Part shown: positions 10,307 to 21,268 of the stretch, piece by piece
How positions within the stretch are numbered: the first letter of the stretch is position 1
Layout: each line of letters starts with the position of its first letter
Source: Euclidia mi
Lineage: Eukaryota; Arthropoda; Insecta; Lepidoptera; Erebidae
Direction: 5' to 3'
NCBI GenBank assembly: GCA_944739405.2
Contig: OX123185.2
Span: 9,235,840-9,299,839 of the forward strand
DNA: 64,000 nucleotides
Translations under genes and position numbers: made by a program
Notes under the pieces: model-generated
What the model saw: the letters and a program-made list of their open reading frames with translations, nothing else
The model's database searches: none
What the model was told of the DNA's origin: nothing

Positions 10307-12446
10307 AAATGAGTAACTTAGCTCTTCGAAACTGTAGCTTATAAGCCAAAAATGATAGTAAATTTAACAAGTTAAAATTACCTCAATCAATTAGGAAATT
10401 ACAACAAAACCTACTTTTTTCCTTGTACGTATTATACATGTTCAAACGCATGACTAAGGGATTTATTAATTGGAAAGAATAGCTGATTTAGGATTTAATT
10501 ATTGCAATATGTTATTAGTAATGTGCACGATTCTGACATTGCATAGAATGCCTAATCACTATGGAGTACCTATGTTTGATAGGTATAGAATAAGTATTGT
10601 ACAGAATGCCTAGCGTGGATTTGTTAAAGTATTATTATATGAAAGATTAAGAAACCACAACTAGCCTTACCTATTCGAGTTTGACCATACAACATGATCA
10701 CGGAATACAAAAAAACATTTCTCTGTTACGTGAAAATCATGATATAATCTTAAATCTGACCTTTAAAATATGTTTTATACATTAGTAACTTAATTTTTGT
10801 CATTCTTTACTATTTATAAGTGATTATAAAATATAGTTTACCTATGCCATACTTTGACTGAATGTTAAAGTTTGTTATTGGACCAGTTTACATATATTAA
10901 CGGTAACATAAACAAAAAGTGCAATATCGAATATTGTGTTACAAGTCGTATAGCATGTCTAGGAACTTAGGGTTGTCAAGAACGATAAAACAAATATTTC
11001 ATCGATTCACACATTATTTGATTATTACCAGTACCAACTTGTGATATAATGATACTTACTGTTATGCGTATAAATAAACTGGTTAGGAAATGACTAGGGC
11101 TATGATGAAAATAGTAATTAAATTTATCCGATAATGATATCATCCAACACCCATACGAAAAATATCAATCTCTTCGAATTAACTTAATTTTCTGAATATA
11201 AGACATCAACAAACTGAAGTACCTAAACAACGTCATTCATGTTAAAAGTTGTTTGCCAACCCCGATTGAATTTGTTTACTTAGAAAAATTGTTATAGGTA
11301 GGTACTCTAATTACGAACGGATGTAATGTTAAACTTGTTTATTGTAAAGTATTGTTGATCTTGAGTATATACATACATTGTGCGCACACAGTTAATAATA
11401 TTCAAATATTTGTGTAAAATATGCGTGGAAATGTTGTAAAAATTGGTTGAATACAATCCTTGGAGAAAACATATCATCTATTGGTAATTATGTTTAACTG
11501 TTATTTATTTGTAGATGTCAGTTTCACTTACCTTTTTCATACATGACATTTAATATAATGAATATATAATTTACAAACCCACTTATTTTTCAGATACTTA
11601 CTTGAAAGCAAAGCAAAATACGAAGCATAATGCTTAAAGAGTGTTTTATAAGAACCAGATGACGTCATTTTGCTAAAACTCCACATACATACTTATTTTG
11701 AAGCGAAATCAACATCCTCAGTTAGATAAGGTAAATATTACTAATATCCCAAGCTTGTGTTTTTGATAGTAATGAAAGTTGTTAATATTCTTTATGAGAA
11801 CTATTATATTAAGTAGATGTTTTGTCTAATTTCAGAACATAAGCTGCGGTTTTGGTTGCAGACAAAGTTTTATACGTTGGAAGGCTAAACAGAAGATATA
11901 ATAAATATATATTTATTTTATGAAAAGGATACCTTGACAATAATAAACAAAAACAATTGTGCATAAGAACATAAGGTTGGTATTTCATTAGTTTGCAATT
12001 TCATAAATTATATTTAGTTTAACTATGAATGAAGTTAGTGATTGTTTTATTATGCTGTTATTTATGTATCTGATTTCACAGTTCCACGAAAGCAATTCGC
12101 ACGGATAGTAAAGTAGTAACGAGTCACGGAATCGCTTAATCACTGTTTGTGGGTTCGATCCCATGTGAAATAAATATTTATGTGATATTCCAAAAGTTTT
12201 ACTGAATTTTGTTGTATTAATTGTTGGTTTGACTTATATAAGAATGATCATTTTATATATTATGTTACATATGAATTGTATCTCTTTTCAGGACACAATT
12301 TGTAGAGGTCAAGTACATAATATACGAGTATTCAACTATCGACTGAAGGTGCGAAGACCTAACTGCAAAATTATTTATAAATAAGTACTTTAAGTTAATA
12401 TATATTTAGCAGCTAACTTGCTACTTCTGTAATATTTAGTTTTAAA
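10307..12446. other. Long AT-rich stretch; one tRNA-like SINE head
   Basis: No long protein-like frame. At about 12,095-12,175 there is a SINE family-2-like head with box B (GGGTTCGATCCC). The left border of the Polinton should lie at the end of this stretch, but I could not find a terminal inverted repeat that matches its right side. Confidence 0.35.
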
Positions 12447-15400
12447 ATGCCTTTCTGTTCAGCTTGCAACATAGAAGTGAATTTTCATCGCTGGAATGGT
12501 CACTTACGAACTAATAAACATAAAAATAATAGTTCTGTACGTATTGATGAAAACATTGAGATTATACATTCTAGTTTTAAAGGACGTATTACAAGTTATC
12601 GAATTTTTGCACCTAAAAGTAAATTAAATATATATCCAGAATGTTTTTTAAATAATATTCAAGAAAAAGTAAAATCTTTAATACACCGCTCGATCTATTG
12701 TCAATCTATATCATATCAATTTCTTGTTCACGTACGAAAAAAATGTAGCACAGTTATTAAAAAAGATTGAAGAATTTCAAGGTAGAGATAGTGGATGGTC
12801 ATTTCTAAGTAATTCTCATTTAGAAATAAATATTAACAAATATCAACCTCTGAGTGGATCACAATTTATAGATTTACCGAAATTTATAAAGAATAAAAAA
12901 GCATGCATAAATATTCAAAACGATGACAAGTATTGTTTTCTATGGTGTGTTGTTGCAGCTTTATATCCAACGACTCGACATTCTGAGAGAGTCACGTCAT
13001 ATCCTCATTTCCGTGATATCTTAAACACAAATGGGATTTCGTTCCCCATCACCTTTTCAGACATTAGCATTTTCGAAAGAAACAATCCTTCTTTAAATAT
13101 TTATGTTTACGGTTTGAAAGGTAGTAAGACTGTAACAGGTCCTCTATATAAACCCGATAAAATCAAAACTGGGTCAAAAATAATTCACTTACTCTTTTTA
13201 GAAAATGTTAATTCGTCGCATTATTGTCTTATTAAGGATTTACCGCAAATTATATTTTTGCGAAACCTGTTTATTATTTTTTCCCAGTGAGGATAAATTT
13301 GAAAATCATTTATGTGGAGGAATTGTTACTATTTTGCCTGATCAAGGATCATATATATAATTTAAAAATTTTAACAGAAAACAAAACATCGCCTTTGCTA
13401 TCTATGCTGATTTCGAAACATTACTTGAACCGATTTCCAACCACGAATCTGATACTGTCAATACGTCACGCTTACAACGACACATTCCGGCTGCCTTTGC
13501 GTATAATATTGTTTCTTCATACGATAATAATTTCAATGAATTCAAAATGTATCGCGGAATTGATTGTGTTTCCAAATTTATCGATTCTCTTACGGAAGAC
13601 ATTAAGAAAATTTATAGTATATTGACTAAAAATATTCCGATTATATTTTCTGAAAAAGATATGATTGATTTTAAAAAAGCTCAAAGATGTCACATTTGTC
13701 AACATTTGTTATGGAATAGTAAAGTCAGAGATCATTGTCATATTACGGGTCGATATAGGGGTGCAGCCCATCGACATTGTAATTTACAGTATAGAATACC
13801 TATGTTCATACCAATATTTTTTCATAATTTATCAGGCTATGACTGTCATTTATTTATTAAAAAATTAGGTGAAACGCCTGGCAAATTACACATTATACCT
13901 AAAACTAAAGAAAAATATATTTCATTTTCTAAATTTATACAAATCGACGATAGCAATTATGTACAGGTTAGATTTTTAGATTCATTTCATTTTCTTGCTA
14001 CAAGTTTAGATAAGCTGTCAAAAACTATGCAAATAAAAGATTTTATTAATTTGCGCTTGCATTTCCCTAAAGATGAACAGTTTCGATTACTTACACGAAA
14101 AGGCGTTTACCCTTACGATTACATGAAGAATTGGAAATGTTATGAAGATAGAACATTGCCAGAAAAGCATTTATTTTTTAACTCACTCTGCGATGAGCAT
14201 ATTTCACAAGAAGATTATGACCATGCTAAATTGGTTTGGAGCAAATTTAACATAAAAACATTAGGTGAATATACCGATTTATATTTAAAGACTGATGTGC
14301 TTTTACTTACTGATATATTCCAAAATTTCCGAAAAACTTGCATGTTACATTATAAGCTCGACCCTGCATTTTATATAACTGCACCTAGCTTATCATTTGA
14401 TGCCATGCTTTTAAGGACAGGTGTTAAATTAGAGCTCATAACGGATTTATCTATAGTGCAAATGATACAAAGTGGTATTAGAGGGGGTTTATGTATGTGT
14501 TCTCATCGTTATGCTGAAGCTAATAATAATTATATGACTTCGTATGATACTATGAAACCTCAGAGTTTCATAACCTATTTGGATTGTAACAATCTTTATG
14601 GTTTCAGTATGTGTCAGTACTTACCCCATTCAGATTTTCGATTTTTAAATCAATCCGAAGTAGATCAGTTGCAAATAGAAAATATTAGAGACAACGCAGA
14701 GTGGGGGTTTATATTAGAAGTTGATCTTTTTTATCCTGAATCCTTGCATATTTTACATAATGATTTACCTTTTTGTCCTGAAAAATGCATACCACCAGGA
14801 GGAAAAACGAAAAAACTTATTTCAAATCTTTATAATAAGTATAACTATGTAATTCATTATGTTCACCTCAAAAAATATCTTGAACATGGGTTAATATTAC
14901 GCAAAATACACAGAGTCATTACATTTCGTCAAAGTGCATATTTGAAAGAATATATTGAGTTAAATACCCATCTACGACAAAGCGCAAAAAGTCTATTTGA
15001 ACAGGATTTCTTTAAATTGTTAAATAATAGCGTTTTCGGGAAAACATTAGAAAACACAGAAAAAAGAGTAACTGTTCATTTAGTTAACTCATGGAATCCC
15101 TCAAATAATACAACTAAAAAATCTCTCTGCGCTGAAAAACTGGTTAGCAATCCTTATTTTCATAGTGCAACAGTTTTATCGGAAAACTTACTAGCAATTC
15201 AGATGAAGCCCGATCATATAATTTTAGATAAACCAATATATATTGGCTTTACTGTTTTAGAGCTTTCTAAATCACATATGTATAATTTTCATTACAATAT
15301 AGTTAAACCTTATTATAATGACAGAGTAAAATTGTGTTATACCGAGACAGATTCTTTTGTTTATGTAATATATACTGAAGACTTTTATAATGACTTAAAG

Positions 15401-15832
15401 TGTAAATTTTTACAATATTTTGATACTAGCAACTATAGTTCGCAAAATGAATTTAAGATACCACAAATCAATAAAAAAGTGCCTGGATTATTTAAAGATG
15501 AAATGGGTGGCACTCTTATTACAGAATTTGTTGGATTGAGGTCAAAGTTATATTCTTTAAAAACGAACAATAATGTAATTAAAAAAGCAAAAGGTGTCAA
15601 ATCTGGTGTGGTACGTGAATTAACCATCAATGATTATCAAAATGTTTTATTTAATAGAGACGTTATTCATCGGAAAAATATTCTGTTCAAATCAATTAAG
15701 CATGAAATATTCACGCAAAGTGTAAATAAAATAGCGTTATCTAGTGATGATGATAAACGATTAGTTGCGAATTGTAATGTGACAACTCGAGCATGGGGAC
15801 ATGCGTCAATTTTGAAAGGAAATATGAGTTGA
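12447..15832 (+). pseudogene. polB: Polinton protein-primed DNA polymerase B, frameshifted
   Basis: The N-terminal piece (12447-12770) has a zinc-finger-like C-x2-C...H-x4-H (CSACNIEV, GHLRTNKH) and FKGRITSYRI, typical of insect Polinton polymerases. The frame then changes near 12,720-12,760 (second piece to 13,290, with GRDSGWSF and CFLWCVVAALYP), again near 13,280, and there is a break near 13,358. The long last frame is open from 13,361. It carries the exonuclease I motif YADFET (13,403-13,420), a C-x2-C/H-x2-H cluster (CHICQHLLW, DHCHITGRYRG), polymerase motif A (DCNNLYG, about 14,582), motif B (NNSVFGK, about 15,020) and motif C. Motif C reads YTETDS, with Glu (GAG, 15,344-15,346) where the family has Asp. 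The product would have copied the element from a terminal protein. At least three breaks plus the motif C change make it inactive. Confidence 0.9.
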
Positions 15833-15915
15833 TCGTAATTATTTTCATTTAGTCAGTTATCCTGATTTATGTTCAATACGATTTAAGATGACTTTTGTGT
15901 AATATTTAGTTAAAA

Positions 15916-16074
15916 CGTTTGTTCAATAGAGAAGTAATCCATCGAAAACATAATCCATTCAAATCAGTGTCAATAGCACTCTCATATAAATATCAAACTG
16001 TAATGTTGCAAGCCGGACATAGGAACATGTTCTCATTACAATGTAATTTATTTACTGGAATACCTTTAAATTAA
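15916..16074 (+). pseudogene. Second, diverged copy of a polymerase C-terminal segment
   Basis: The frame from CGT at 15,916 to TAA at 16,072-16,074 encodes FNREVIHRKHNPFKS, clearly related to FNRDVIHRKNILFKS of the polymerase about 270 bp upstream. It then runs on differently (TVMLQAGHRNMFSLQ). It is either a diverged local duplication or a piece of a second Polinton. There is no ATG in a suitable place and no upstream domain. Confidence 0.55.
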
Positions 16075-16720
16075 ATATTGTAACATGAGTAATGATGTAA
16101 ATTATTATAATAAAACATGTATGTAATTAATATTGTATAACGTAACAAATAAGGTTCAAATATGTAATTAATACGTATAAATAAAAAAGTTGGTAGTGAA
16201 CAACAAATGTTTTAATTACTTTCCTATGTGCAATAGTCTTATACTGAGAATGGCTTCTACATATCTCTCTATTTTTCATATTGATTTATTTGTAAAAATA
16301 TTTTTCCAATTAAAACTATTTAGGGTTCAGTTTTCAGAAATACTATGATCATAATTTTAATTTCCGATATTATTCTTCATAATAATACCTACACTAAAAA
16401 CTATGATAGTATTATAATAAACTAACCGATTCACGTTGAAACATGTTCATAAACGTGCTACTGACATTGCATCAGTTCATTGCACTCCGAGTTTATGAAG
16501 GTTATGCAAGCTTGCAATTTAGAACTTATACTCGCACCTAGAATAAATTAGATCATATATATATTATAATAAGGATGATATTCAAAAAGCTAATGCTTGG
16601 AGTAGAACACGTACCTAATGCTTCGTTAATAATATTTATGAATTTAATTTTTATATCATTTACGAAATTTCACTCGCTTCAAACAGTTATAGAGAATATT
16701 ACAGTACATCATAACAAAAT
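16075..16720. other. AT-rich spacer inside the Polinton
   Basis: Very AT-rich, no recognised coding sequence. The end supplies the 5' flank of the small spliced gene at 16,721. Confidence 0.3.
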
Positions 16721-17216
16721 ATGTCATCGGTAAGTAAAATATTTATATAAAATCTAAAATTAAAATTTAAGTGCTCACAACAATAATATTACCTATTTGG
16801 TATAATTCGTGTTATTAATATATTTGATTTAAATGTTGTTCCAGGACACAGAGATCATATTCAGCCAGTATGCTCAGGATCCTTATGAATTCACTGGGTT
16901 GCAGTGCAGCGAACCTGAGCAGAGCAAACCAACGAAAGAAAAGAAATCAAAACAACGCCGCAGGGAAACATCGAAAAAACAAAATGCAACGAAATCCTTT
17001 GTTATGAGCCGATCACAATGACGAGGAATTAAGTTAATAAAAATATGTGTTATTGATCTATGTAATAATACTCAGACTTGTGACAGTGAAAGTGAAAGTG
17101 AAAAAGTACTATTAGATGCACAGTATATTGTAAAAGACGCTATGGATAATGTTATGGAGGAAACGGAATCTTTAGTTAAGAAAACTTCAAAGTCTTTAAT
17201 AGATGACGATTTTTAA
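16721..17216 (+). CDS. Small spliced gene of unknown function, with an in-frame TGA
   Basis: Exon 1 is ATG TCA TCG (16,721-16,729), followed by a canonical intron 16,730-16,844 (GTAAGT...TTGTTCCAG, 115 bp). Exon 2 starts at 16,845 in frame and reaches TGA at 17,019-17,021, giving about 62 residues with an acidic start (DTEIIFSQYAQDPYEF) and a basic middle (KEKKSKQRRRETSKKQ). The same frame continues after that single TGA to TAA at 17,214-17,216 with an acidic tail (CDSESESEKVLLDAQ...SLIDDDF). The tail looks coding, so either the gene has gained one stop, or a further intron or readthrough joins them. No domain is recognised. It lies between the polymerase and the convergent minus-strand genes, so it may be a Polinton accessory gene or a captured host exon pair. 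Confidence 0.45.
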
Positions 17217-17482
17217 AATATTTGTGTAAGCTATGTAATTAATTTTATAAGTTCTGTGAGTAAATGATTATGAGATCATTTGCATTAATTTTATATGTAT
17301 ATATTATAATTTTGTATATTATTATTTATCTTAACATAATAAACTAAATGTTTTTCTATTAAATATTGAGTAATGCTTATATTCATTAAAAGGTGCAGTT
17401 TATAACAAAATAAAAACATTTTTATTGTAAATACGTATATTTTTTATTTAAGAAACATAGAACAAGTGGGTACATATTTTCA

Positions 17483-17953
17483 CTACCATTTTAAATACTT
17501 TTTCACACATAACACATTTTTAAGCGCACAGTGCTTTAAATGTTTACTACAATTTAAATTAGTTTTGTCACCACAGTATTTCATATGCAACACAGAAAAA
17601 TAAGGACATTTTTCGTTAAGTTCTAAGACATCACAATTCACACAAAGATTCTTTATCCATTCCACCTTCTCCGAACCTTTAACAATTATTTTTTTATTTT
17701 CTAGGTAGGGAACGATTATACGATGAAATTCTCTATAGTCAATATAACCTTCGTTCCAATAAATTCCTCTCTTTCTTTCCAACCATTTAACTTGTTTCTT
17801 TTCATCACTTGTTAAGTATTTAAACAAATACGGAGGTTTTATCAAAAACGTTTGTGTATAATCATGATTAGCGAACGCTAATTCCTTTATGATAAAGTTG
17901 TTGTATAAATCCTTAAATCCTTGAACATCTAATATAATAGTATCAGGGTATAT
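17483..17953 (-). pseudogene. Conserved small Polinton protein (DVQGF family), start codon lost
   Basis: The open frame begins inside the capsid gene's 3' end and reads TIILDVQGFKDLYNNFIIK, then FLIKPPYLFKYL, then YWNEGY, GSEKVEWI and a Cys/His-rich tail (CVNCDV, CPYF, CSKHLKHC). Total is about 155 codons. I know this DVQGF...KEL...KPP pattern from uncharacterised insect mobile-element proteins. The opening hydrophobic strand followed by Asp resembles the first motif of RNase-H-like or DEDD nucleases, but that is only an inference. There is no ATG between the upstream in-frame stop and the conserved start. An ATA at 17,951-17,953 sits where a start would be expected, so the initiation codon was probably lost by a G-to-A change. 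Confidence 0.65.
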
Positions 17954-19278
17954 GATATTTTTCTCACGATATTACTAAGCGGTTTATATTCAATTATACA
18001 ATCGTTCAAAATAAGACAGTATGCGGTAGTTTGATCTGGTATGTCTGAATCACTCTCAATTTCCACTCTAACATCCACAACAGGACCTGTCTTTAGATTA
18101 TCGGCTTGTCTTGAACAATCAACGACAAATAGTGGTGCTAAGTCCTTAAATTGTTTTTCACTCAGTAAGGGTTCCGAGCGCCTACCGTAATACGACTGTT
18201 GAAATCGAACATATTGTTCATATAATAAAGCAATTCTGTTATTTGCAAAATTCACATTTAGATTTTCATAGGGGAAGTAGGTTGAATTGAGATACACTCT
18301 AACATCGCGAATATGACAGTGATCGAACTGAGACATATCAGAACTTGAATTGTTTTTTCTGTTTGTTTGTAGACCAATAATAAGATATCTTGGCTTTTCT
18401 ATTTGCGAGGAAGTTTTGATAGACCAGGTATGTTTTGTGGTTTTAGGTAAAGCTGGATATTCATAGAGATCCCAATTCCTGAAAACAATCTGTAGAGGTC
18501 GGTCTTTTTCTAATACTTTTAGTAAACTTATTTTTTCTCTGTCTGATACCTTTACATGCGGTACACGCCATATGATTTTATTTATGTGGATGTCTTCTAC
18601 AACTTCACCGGTACTCAGTTTTATAGCATTCAGGTTGGTATTACTTCGTAACAATATCAATTCGTGTTTACTGTTTATCACAACTTTCTTAAAATCTTCT
18701 GCAAAACCAAAGATATTACAAAGAGGTATGGAAGCAGAAAACCTGCCTCCGTTAGTGTTTTTTATACCATCAATATTCCAGCCCCAAGCATAAGATATTT
18801 TTGACTCACTTTCACTCATTGATATTAACGATTTCATTGTAGTAGTTACACCAGCATTTTTTATTTTATCAATTTCCACTCCATTCAACTCATATCTTAT
18901 ATCTTGAAACAAGTAGAGTAGGTAATTATTTGTAAACTGAACGCTAATTGCTTTCGAATCTCCTTTCGATACGATTACTGTTCCTTCCAAATACAAGGTA
19001 CTTGCAGACGGCAAAATATACAGATCCTGTTGGTTAATAGGTATGCGGATTTCATCGTTTCTGTTGAAACTTGTGACGTAGGGCTTGTAAGAGTGAAATT
19101 CAATTCCCTCCACAGTGTTATCATAAGTTGGAGTAGATAACCCTATTGCTTTAAGGAATGCTTTATTGTCTCTAGTTAATTTTATTTTTTTCTTAGAGCT
19201 AGCTGTAGCTTGTTTGATAGCTCGAGTGGGACTGTTATTCTTATTTTGTTGATGTGCATATTTATTGTAATCAATCAT
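17929..19278 (-). CDS. MCP: Major capsid protein, double jelly-roll type (Polinton)
   Basis: An uninterrupted frame ends at 17,929. A longer version could begin at 19,320, but I prefer the ATG at 19,278 because it overlaps the penton gene stop (ATGATTGA), as expected for packed genes, giving about 449 residues. The sequence has features of insect Polinton major capsid proteins: MIDYNKYAHQ at the start, an early FLKAIGL segment, then YVTSFNRNDEIRIPI and LPSASTLYLEGTV in the first barrel, and a second beta-rich half (WSIKTS, PRYLIIGLQT, HIRDVRVYLNS). In this family the protein trimerises into the icosahedral shell. It is the only long virion gene here without a visible break, and it overlaps the next gene (17,483-17,953) at its end. 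Confidence 0.85.
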   Translation of the reverse strand: MIDYNKYAHQQNKNNSPTRAIKQATASSKKKIKLTRDNKAFLKAIGLSTPTYDNTVEGIEFHSYKPYVTSFNRNDEIRIPINQQDLYILPSASTLYLEGTVIVSKGDSKAISVQFTNNYLLYLFQDIRYELNGVEIDKIKNAGVTTTMKSLISMSESESKISYAWGWNIDGIKNTNGGRFSASIPLCNIFGFAEDFKKVVINSKHELILLRSNTNLNAIKLSTGEVVEDIHINKIIWRVPHVKVSDREKISLLKVLEKDRPLQIVFRNWDLYEYPALPKTTKHTWSIKTSSQIEKPRYLIIGLQTNRKNNSSSDMSQFDHCHIRDVRVYLNSTYFPYENLNVNFANNRIALLYEQYVRFQQSYYGRRSEPLLSEKQFKDLAPLFVVDCSRQADNLKTGPVVDVRVEIESDSDIPDQTTAYCLILNDCIIEYKPLSNIVRKISYTLILLY

Positions 19279-19490
19279 TTTTCCTTCTGAGGTGTAGATA
19301 CAGCTGCACTTCTTCGCCACGTAAGTTTATTAAATTATTGTTTATATCTAACAGTCTGATATGTATGCAACTTATATTATTTTGGTTGATCGGAAAGTAT
19401 ATTGCGTTCTTCGGGATTTCTATAATTCTATATCCAGGTGGGACATTGAGTGCGAATTCGTGTAAAATATGACTAGGTTCTCCGTTTCGA
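19271..19490 (-). pseudogene. Penton/minor capsid protein, C-terminal fragment
   Basis: Minus-strand coding sequence from the insertion border to TGA at 19,271. It has the conserved end of Polinton penton (minor capsid) proteins: a HILHEF segment, VPPGYRIIEIP, a beta strand and NLRGEEVQLYLHL. The matching N-terminal part lies at 24,531-24,992, and the two are separated by a 5,040-bp insertion. Reading further 5' here enters the insertion, so the longer frame to 19,807 is not real. In virions this protein forms the fivefold vertices with the major capsid protein encoded next to it. Confidence 0.8.
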
Positions 19491-19692
19491 CATCTTGGCC
19501 GATATTGAGTTATATACATATTCGGAATCGCCGGATTTTTCTGCGTCGTTTGCACTCGGTTTCGTGCTGATCTGAGCACTTTTTTGGCGCTTAAAACAAT
19601 AGTAAATTTAGGCGCAGTTTGGAGTAGCTTTGATTGAAGCGACAATTTTTTTTTACAATTTAGGAAAAATTGGACTTCATACAGGCGAAATA

Positions 19693-20985
19693 CGAGGGTC
19701 AAACTGAAAGTTCTTAGAACTGGCCACTTATAAACAATATAATAAAAAAAATATTCTAAAACTTGAAAATAGAACTCTTTGCCAATATTACTGAGTATAT
19801 ATTTCATTCATTTGTCATTTGTTTTACGATTTGGCGGCAAATTGAAAATTGTCTGTGTCACGTCAACATGAATTTAACACGAGAAAATTTTCGTGCAATG
19901 ATTTTTTATGACTTTCGACGTCATTTAAGTCAACAAGAAAGTTATGATAGACTACGATTGGCCTTTCACGATGAAGCCCCATCTCGTGCGACTGTTTACA
20001 ACTGGTTTAATGAGTTTAAACGTGGTCGCACTAATCTCACTGATGATGTACGTGAGGGACGGCCTTCTACGGCGATGACTGAAAATAACATCTGTGTTGT
20101 GCGGCGTATGATAGAGACTGACAAAAGAGTGACCTATCAGCAGATTCGGACAAGCTTAGGCATCGGTATGAGTCAAGTGCACAAAATCCTCCACGAACAT
20201 TTAGCGGTCAGGAAGCTTTGCGCCCGGTGGATACCTCATAATTTGACTAAGGCTCAAAAACTCCATCGTGTGGATTGGTGCCGTAAAATGATTGAAAGAT
20301 TTAACGGAGGTGACTCAAATGCTGTGTTCGACATACTAACAGGTGACGAAAGCTGGATTTACTGTTATGATCCTGAAACCAAAAGACAATCTGCTCAGTG
20401 GGTGTTTCCTTTCGAGGAGTTGCCAACTAAAGTGAAGAGAGATCGAAGTGCGGGAAAAAAAATGGTGGCCTCGTTCTTTGGAAGGATAGGTCATTTCGCA
20501 ACAATTGTGTTAGAGGATCAAAAAACAGTTTCTGCAGAATGGTACACTACCAATTGTTTGCCACTTGTCTTGGAAAAAGTTCGAGAGAAACGACCTCGCA
20601 GTAGGATCCTCCTTCACCACGACAACGCTTCGTCGCACACCGCCAAGCGAACGATCGACTATTTGGCGACATCAAACGTTGAATTACTGGGTCACCCGCC
20701 GTATAGCCCCGACCACGCGCCTTGTGATTTTTATTTATTTCCAAAAATTAAAGAAAAACTTAAAGGAAAGCGGTTTATGAATGCTGAAGAAGCGGTGGCT
20801 GCGTATCGCGATGCCATTGAAGAGACCCCTAAGGACGAGTGAGCAAAGTGCTTTTCCCAGTGGTTCCATCGCATGCAGCGGTGTATTGACGTCAATGGAC
20901 AATATTTTGAAAATATATAATAAAACTAATAACTGGCAAATGTAATCAGTTTTTGATTTTCTAAGAACTTTCAGTTTGACCCTCG
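19693..20985 (+). mobile_element. Mariner transposon, 1,293 bp, with TA duplication
   Basis: The left end CGAGGGTCAAACTGAAAGTT and the right end (its inverse, AACTTTCAGTTTGACCCTCG) are near-perfect inverted repeats of about 28 bp. A TA lies on each side (19,691-19,692 and 20,986-20,987). Length and ends are normal for a mariner. It is inserted in the older composite insertion. Confidence 0.9.
19868..20842 (+). CDS. Mariner transposase (DD34D), C-terminal nonsense
   Basis: The preferred ATG at 19,868 opens MNLTRENFRAMIFYDF. The protein has an N-terminal helix-turn-helix region (SRATVYNWFNEFKRG), the linker area WIPHNLT, and the catalytic triad in TGDESWIYCYDPE, HHDNASSHTA and YSPDHAPCDFYLF, with 34 residues between the second and third Asp. 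All three Asp are present. A TGA at 20,840-20,842 stops it at 324 codons. The same frame continues with AKCFSQWFHRMQRC to TAA at 20,918-20,920, so about 25 C-terminal residues are lost, most simply by TGG to TGA. An upstream longer frame (from 19,763) starts in the 5' UTR and is not needed. The copy looks young compared with the sequence it sits in. Confidence 0.9.
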   Translation: MNLTRENFRAMIFYDFRRHLSQQESYDRLRLAFHDEAPSRATVYNWFNEFKRGRTNLTDDVREGRPSTAMTENNICVVRRMIETDKRVTYQQIRTSLGIGMSQVHKILHEHLAVRKLCARWIPHNLTKAQKLHRVDWCRKMIERFNGGDSNAVFDILTGDESWIYCYDPETKRQSAQWVFPFEELPTKVKRDRSAGKKMVASFFGRIGHFATIVLEDQKTVSAEWYTTNCLPLVLEKVREKRPRSRILLHHDNASSHTAKRTIDYLATSNVELLGHPPYSPDHAPCDFYLFPKIKEKLKGKRFMNAEEAVAAYRDAIEETPKDE

Positions 20986-21052
20986 TATTTAGTGTTTTTG
21001 ACTTGAGCTATTTTCCTCGGCATAAGTTTGGTAAGATAAGGTGTTTGAATCG

Positions 21053-21268
21053 TCTTGCCTGCGCCTAAAATATATACAAACCGTCGCTTAAAGCATTTTG
21101 CTTGCACCTGAAATTCATACTTGATGTCGCTTAAAACATTTAGCCTGCTGCTAAAATCCATTCCTTGTGTCGTTTAAACCATTTACCATGCGTCTGATAT
21201 TAATACACACAGGCGCTTAAATCATTTTCATATTTAATAAAAATTCTTTATACTCGGCGGTTAAATCC
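21053..21268. repeat. 43-bp minisatellite, five diverged units
   Basis: Units start at 21,053, 21,096, 21,139, 21,182 and 21,225 with 43-43-43-43-44 bp spacing. On the minus strand the shared core is TTTAAGCGAC followed about 15 bp later by ATTTTAGGCGCAGGC, with many substitutions. One more 43-bp unit lies at 24,189-24,231, and a partial unit (TGTCGCTTAATACATTTTGC) forms the right end of the insertion at about 24,500-24,525. The 43-bp unit length is not a multiple of three, so it is not coding. Confidence 0.75.

Noticed and set aside
10300..12446. Polinton terminal inverted repeat
   Set aside because: I compared this side with 29,248-29,336 by eye and found no convincing match. The ends may be deleted.
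17929..19320. Capsid start at 19,320
   Set aside because: The ATG at 19,278 overlaps the upstream stop and begins at the conserved MIDYNKYAHQ. The extra residues lie within penton coding sequence.
19271..19807. A 178-codon capsid-region frame
   Set aside because: Only the part below 19,491 is penton sequence. The rest crosses the insertion and the mariner end.
20961..21161. Minus frame over the mariner end and minisatellite
   Set aside because: It spans a transposon border and a 43-bp repeat that is not a multiple of three.
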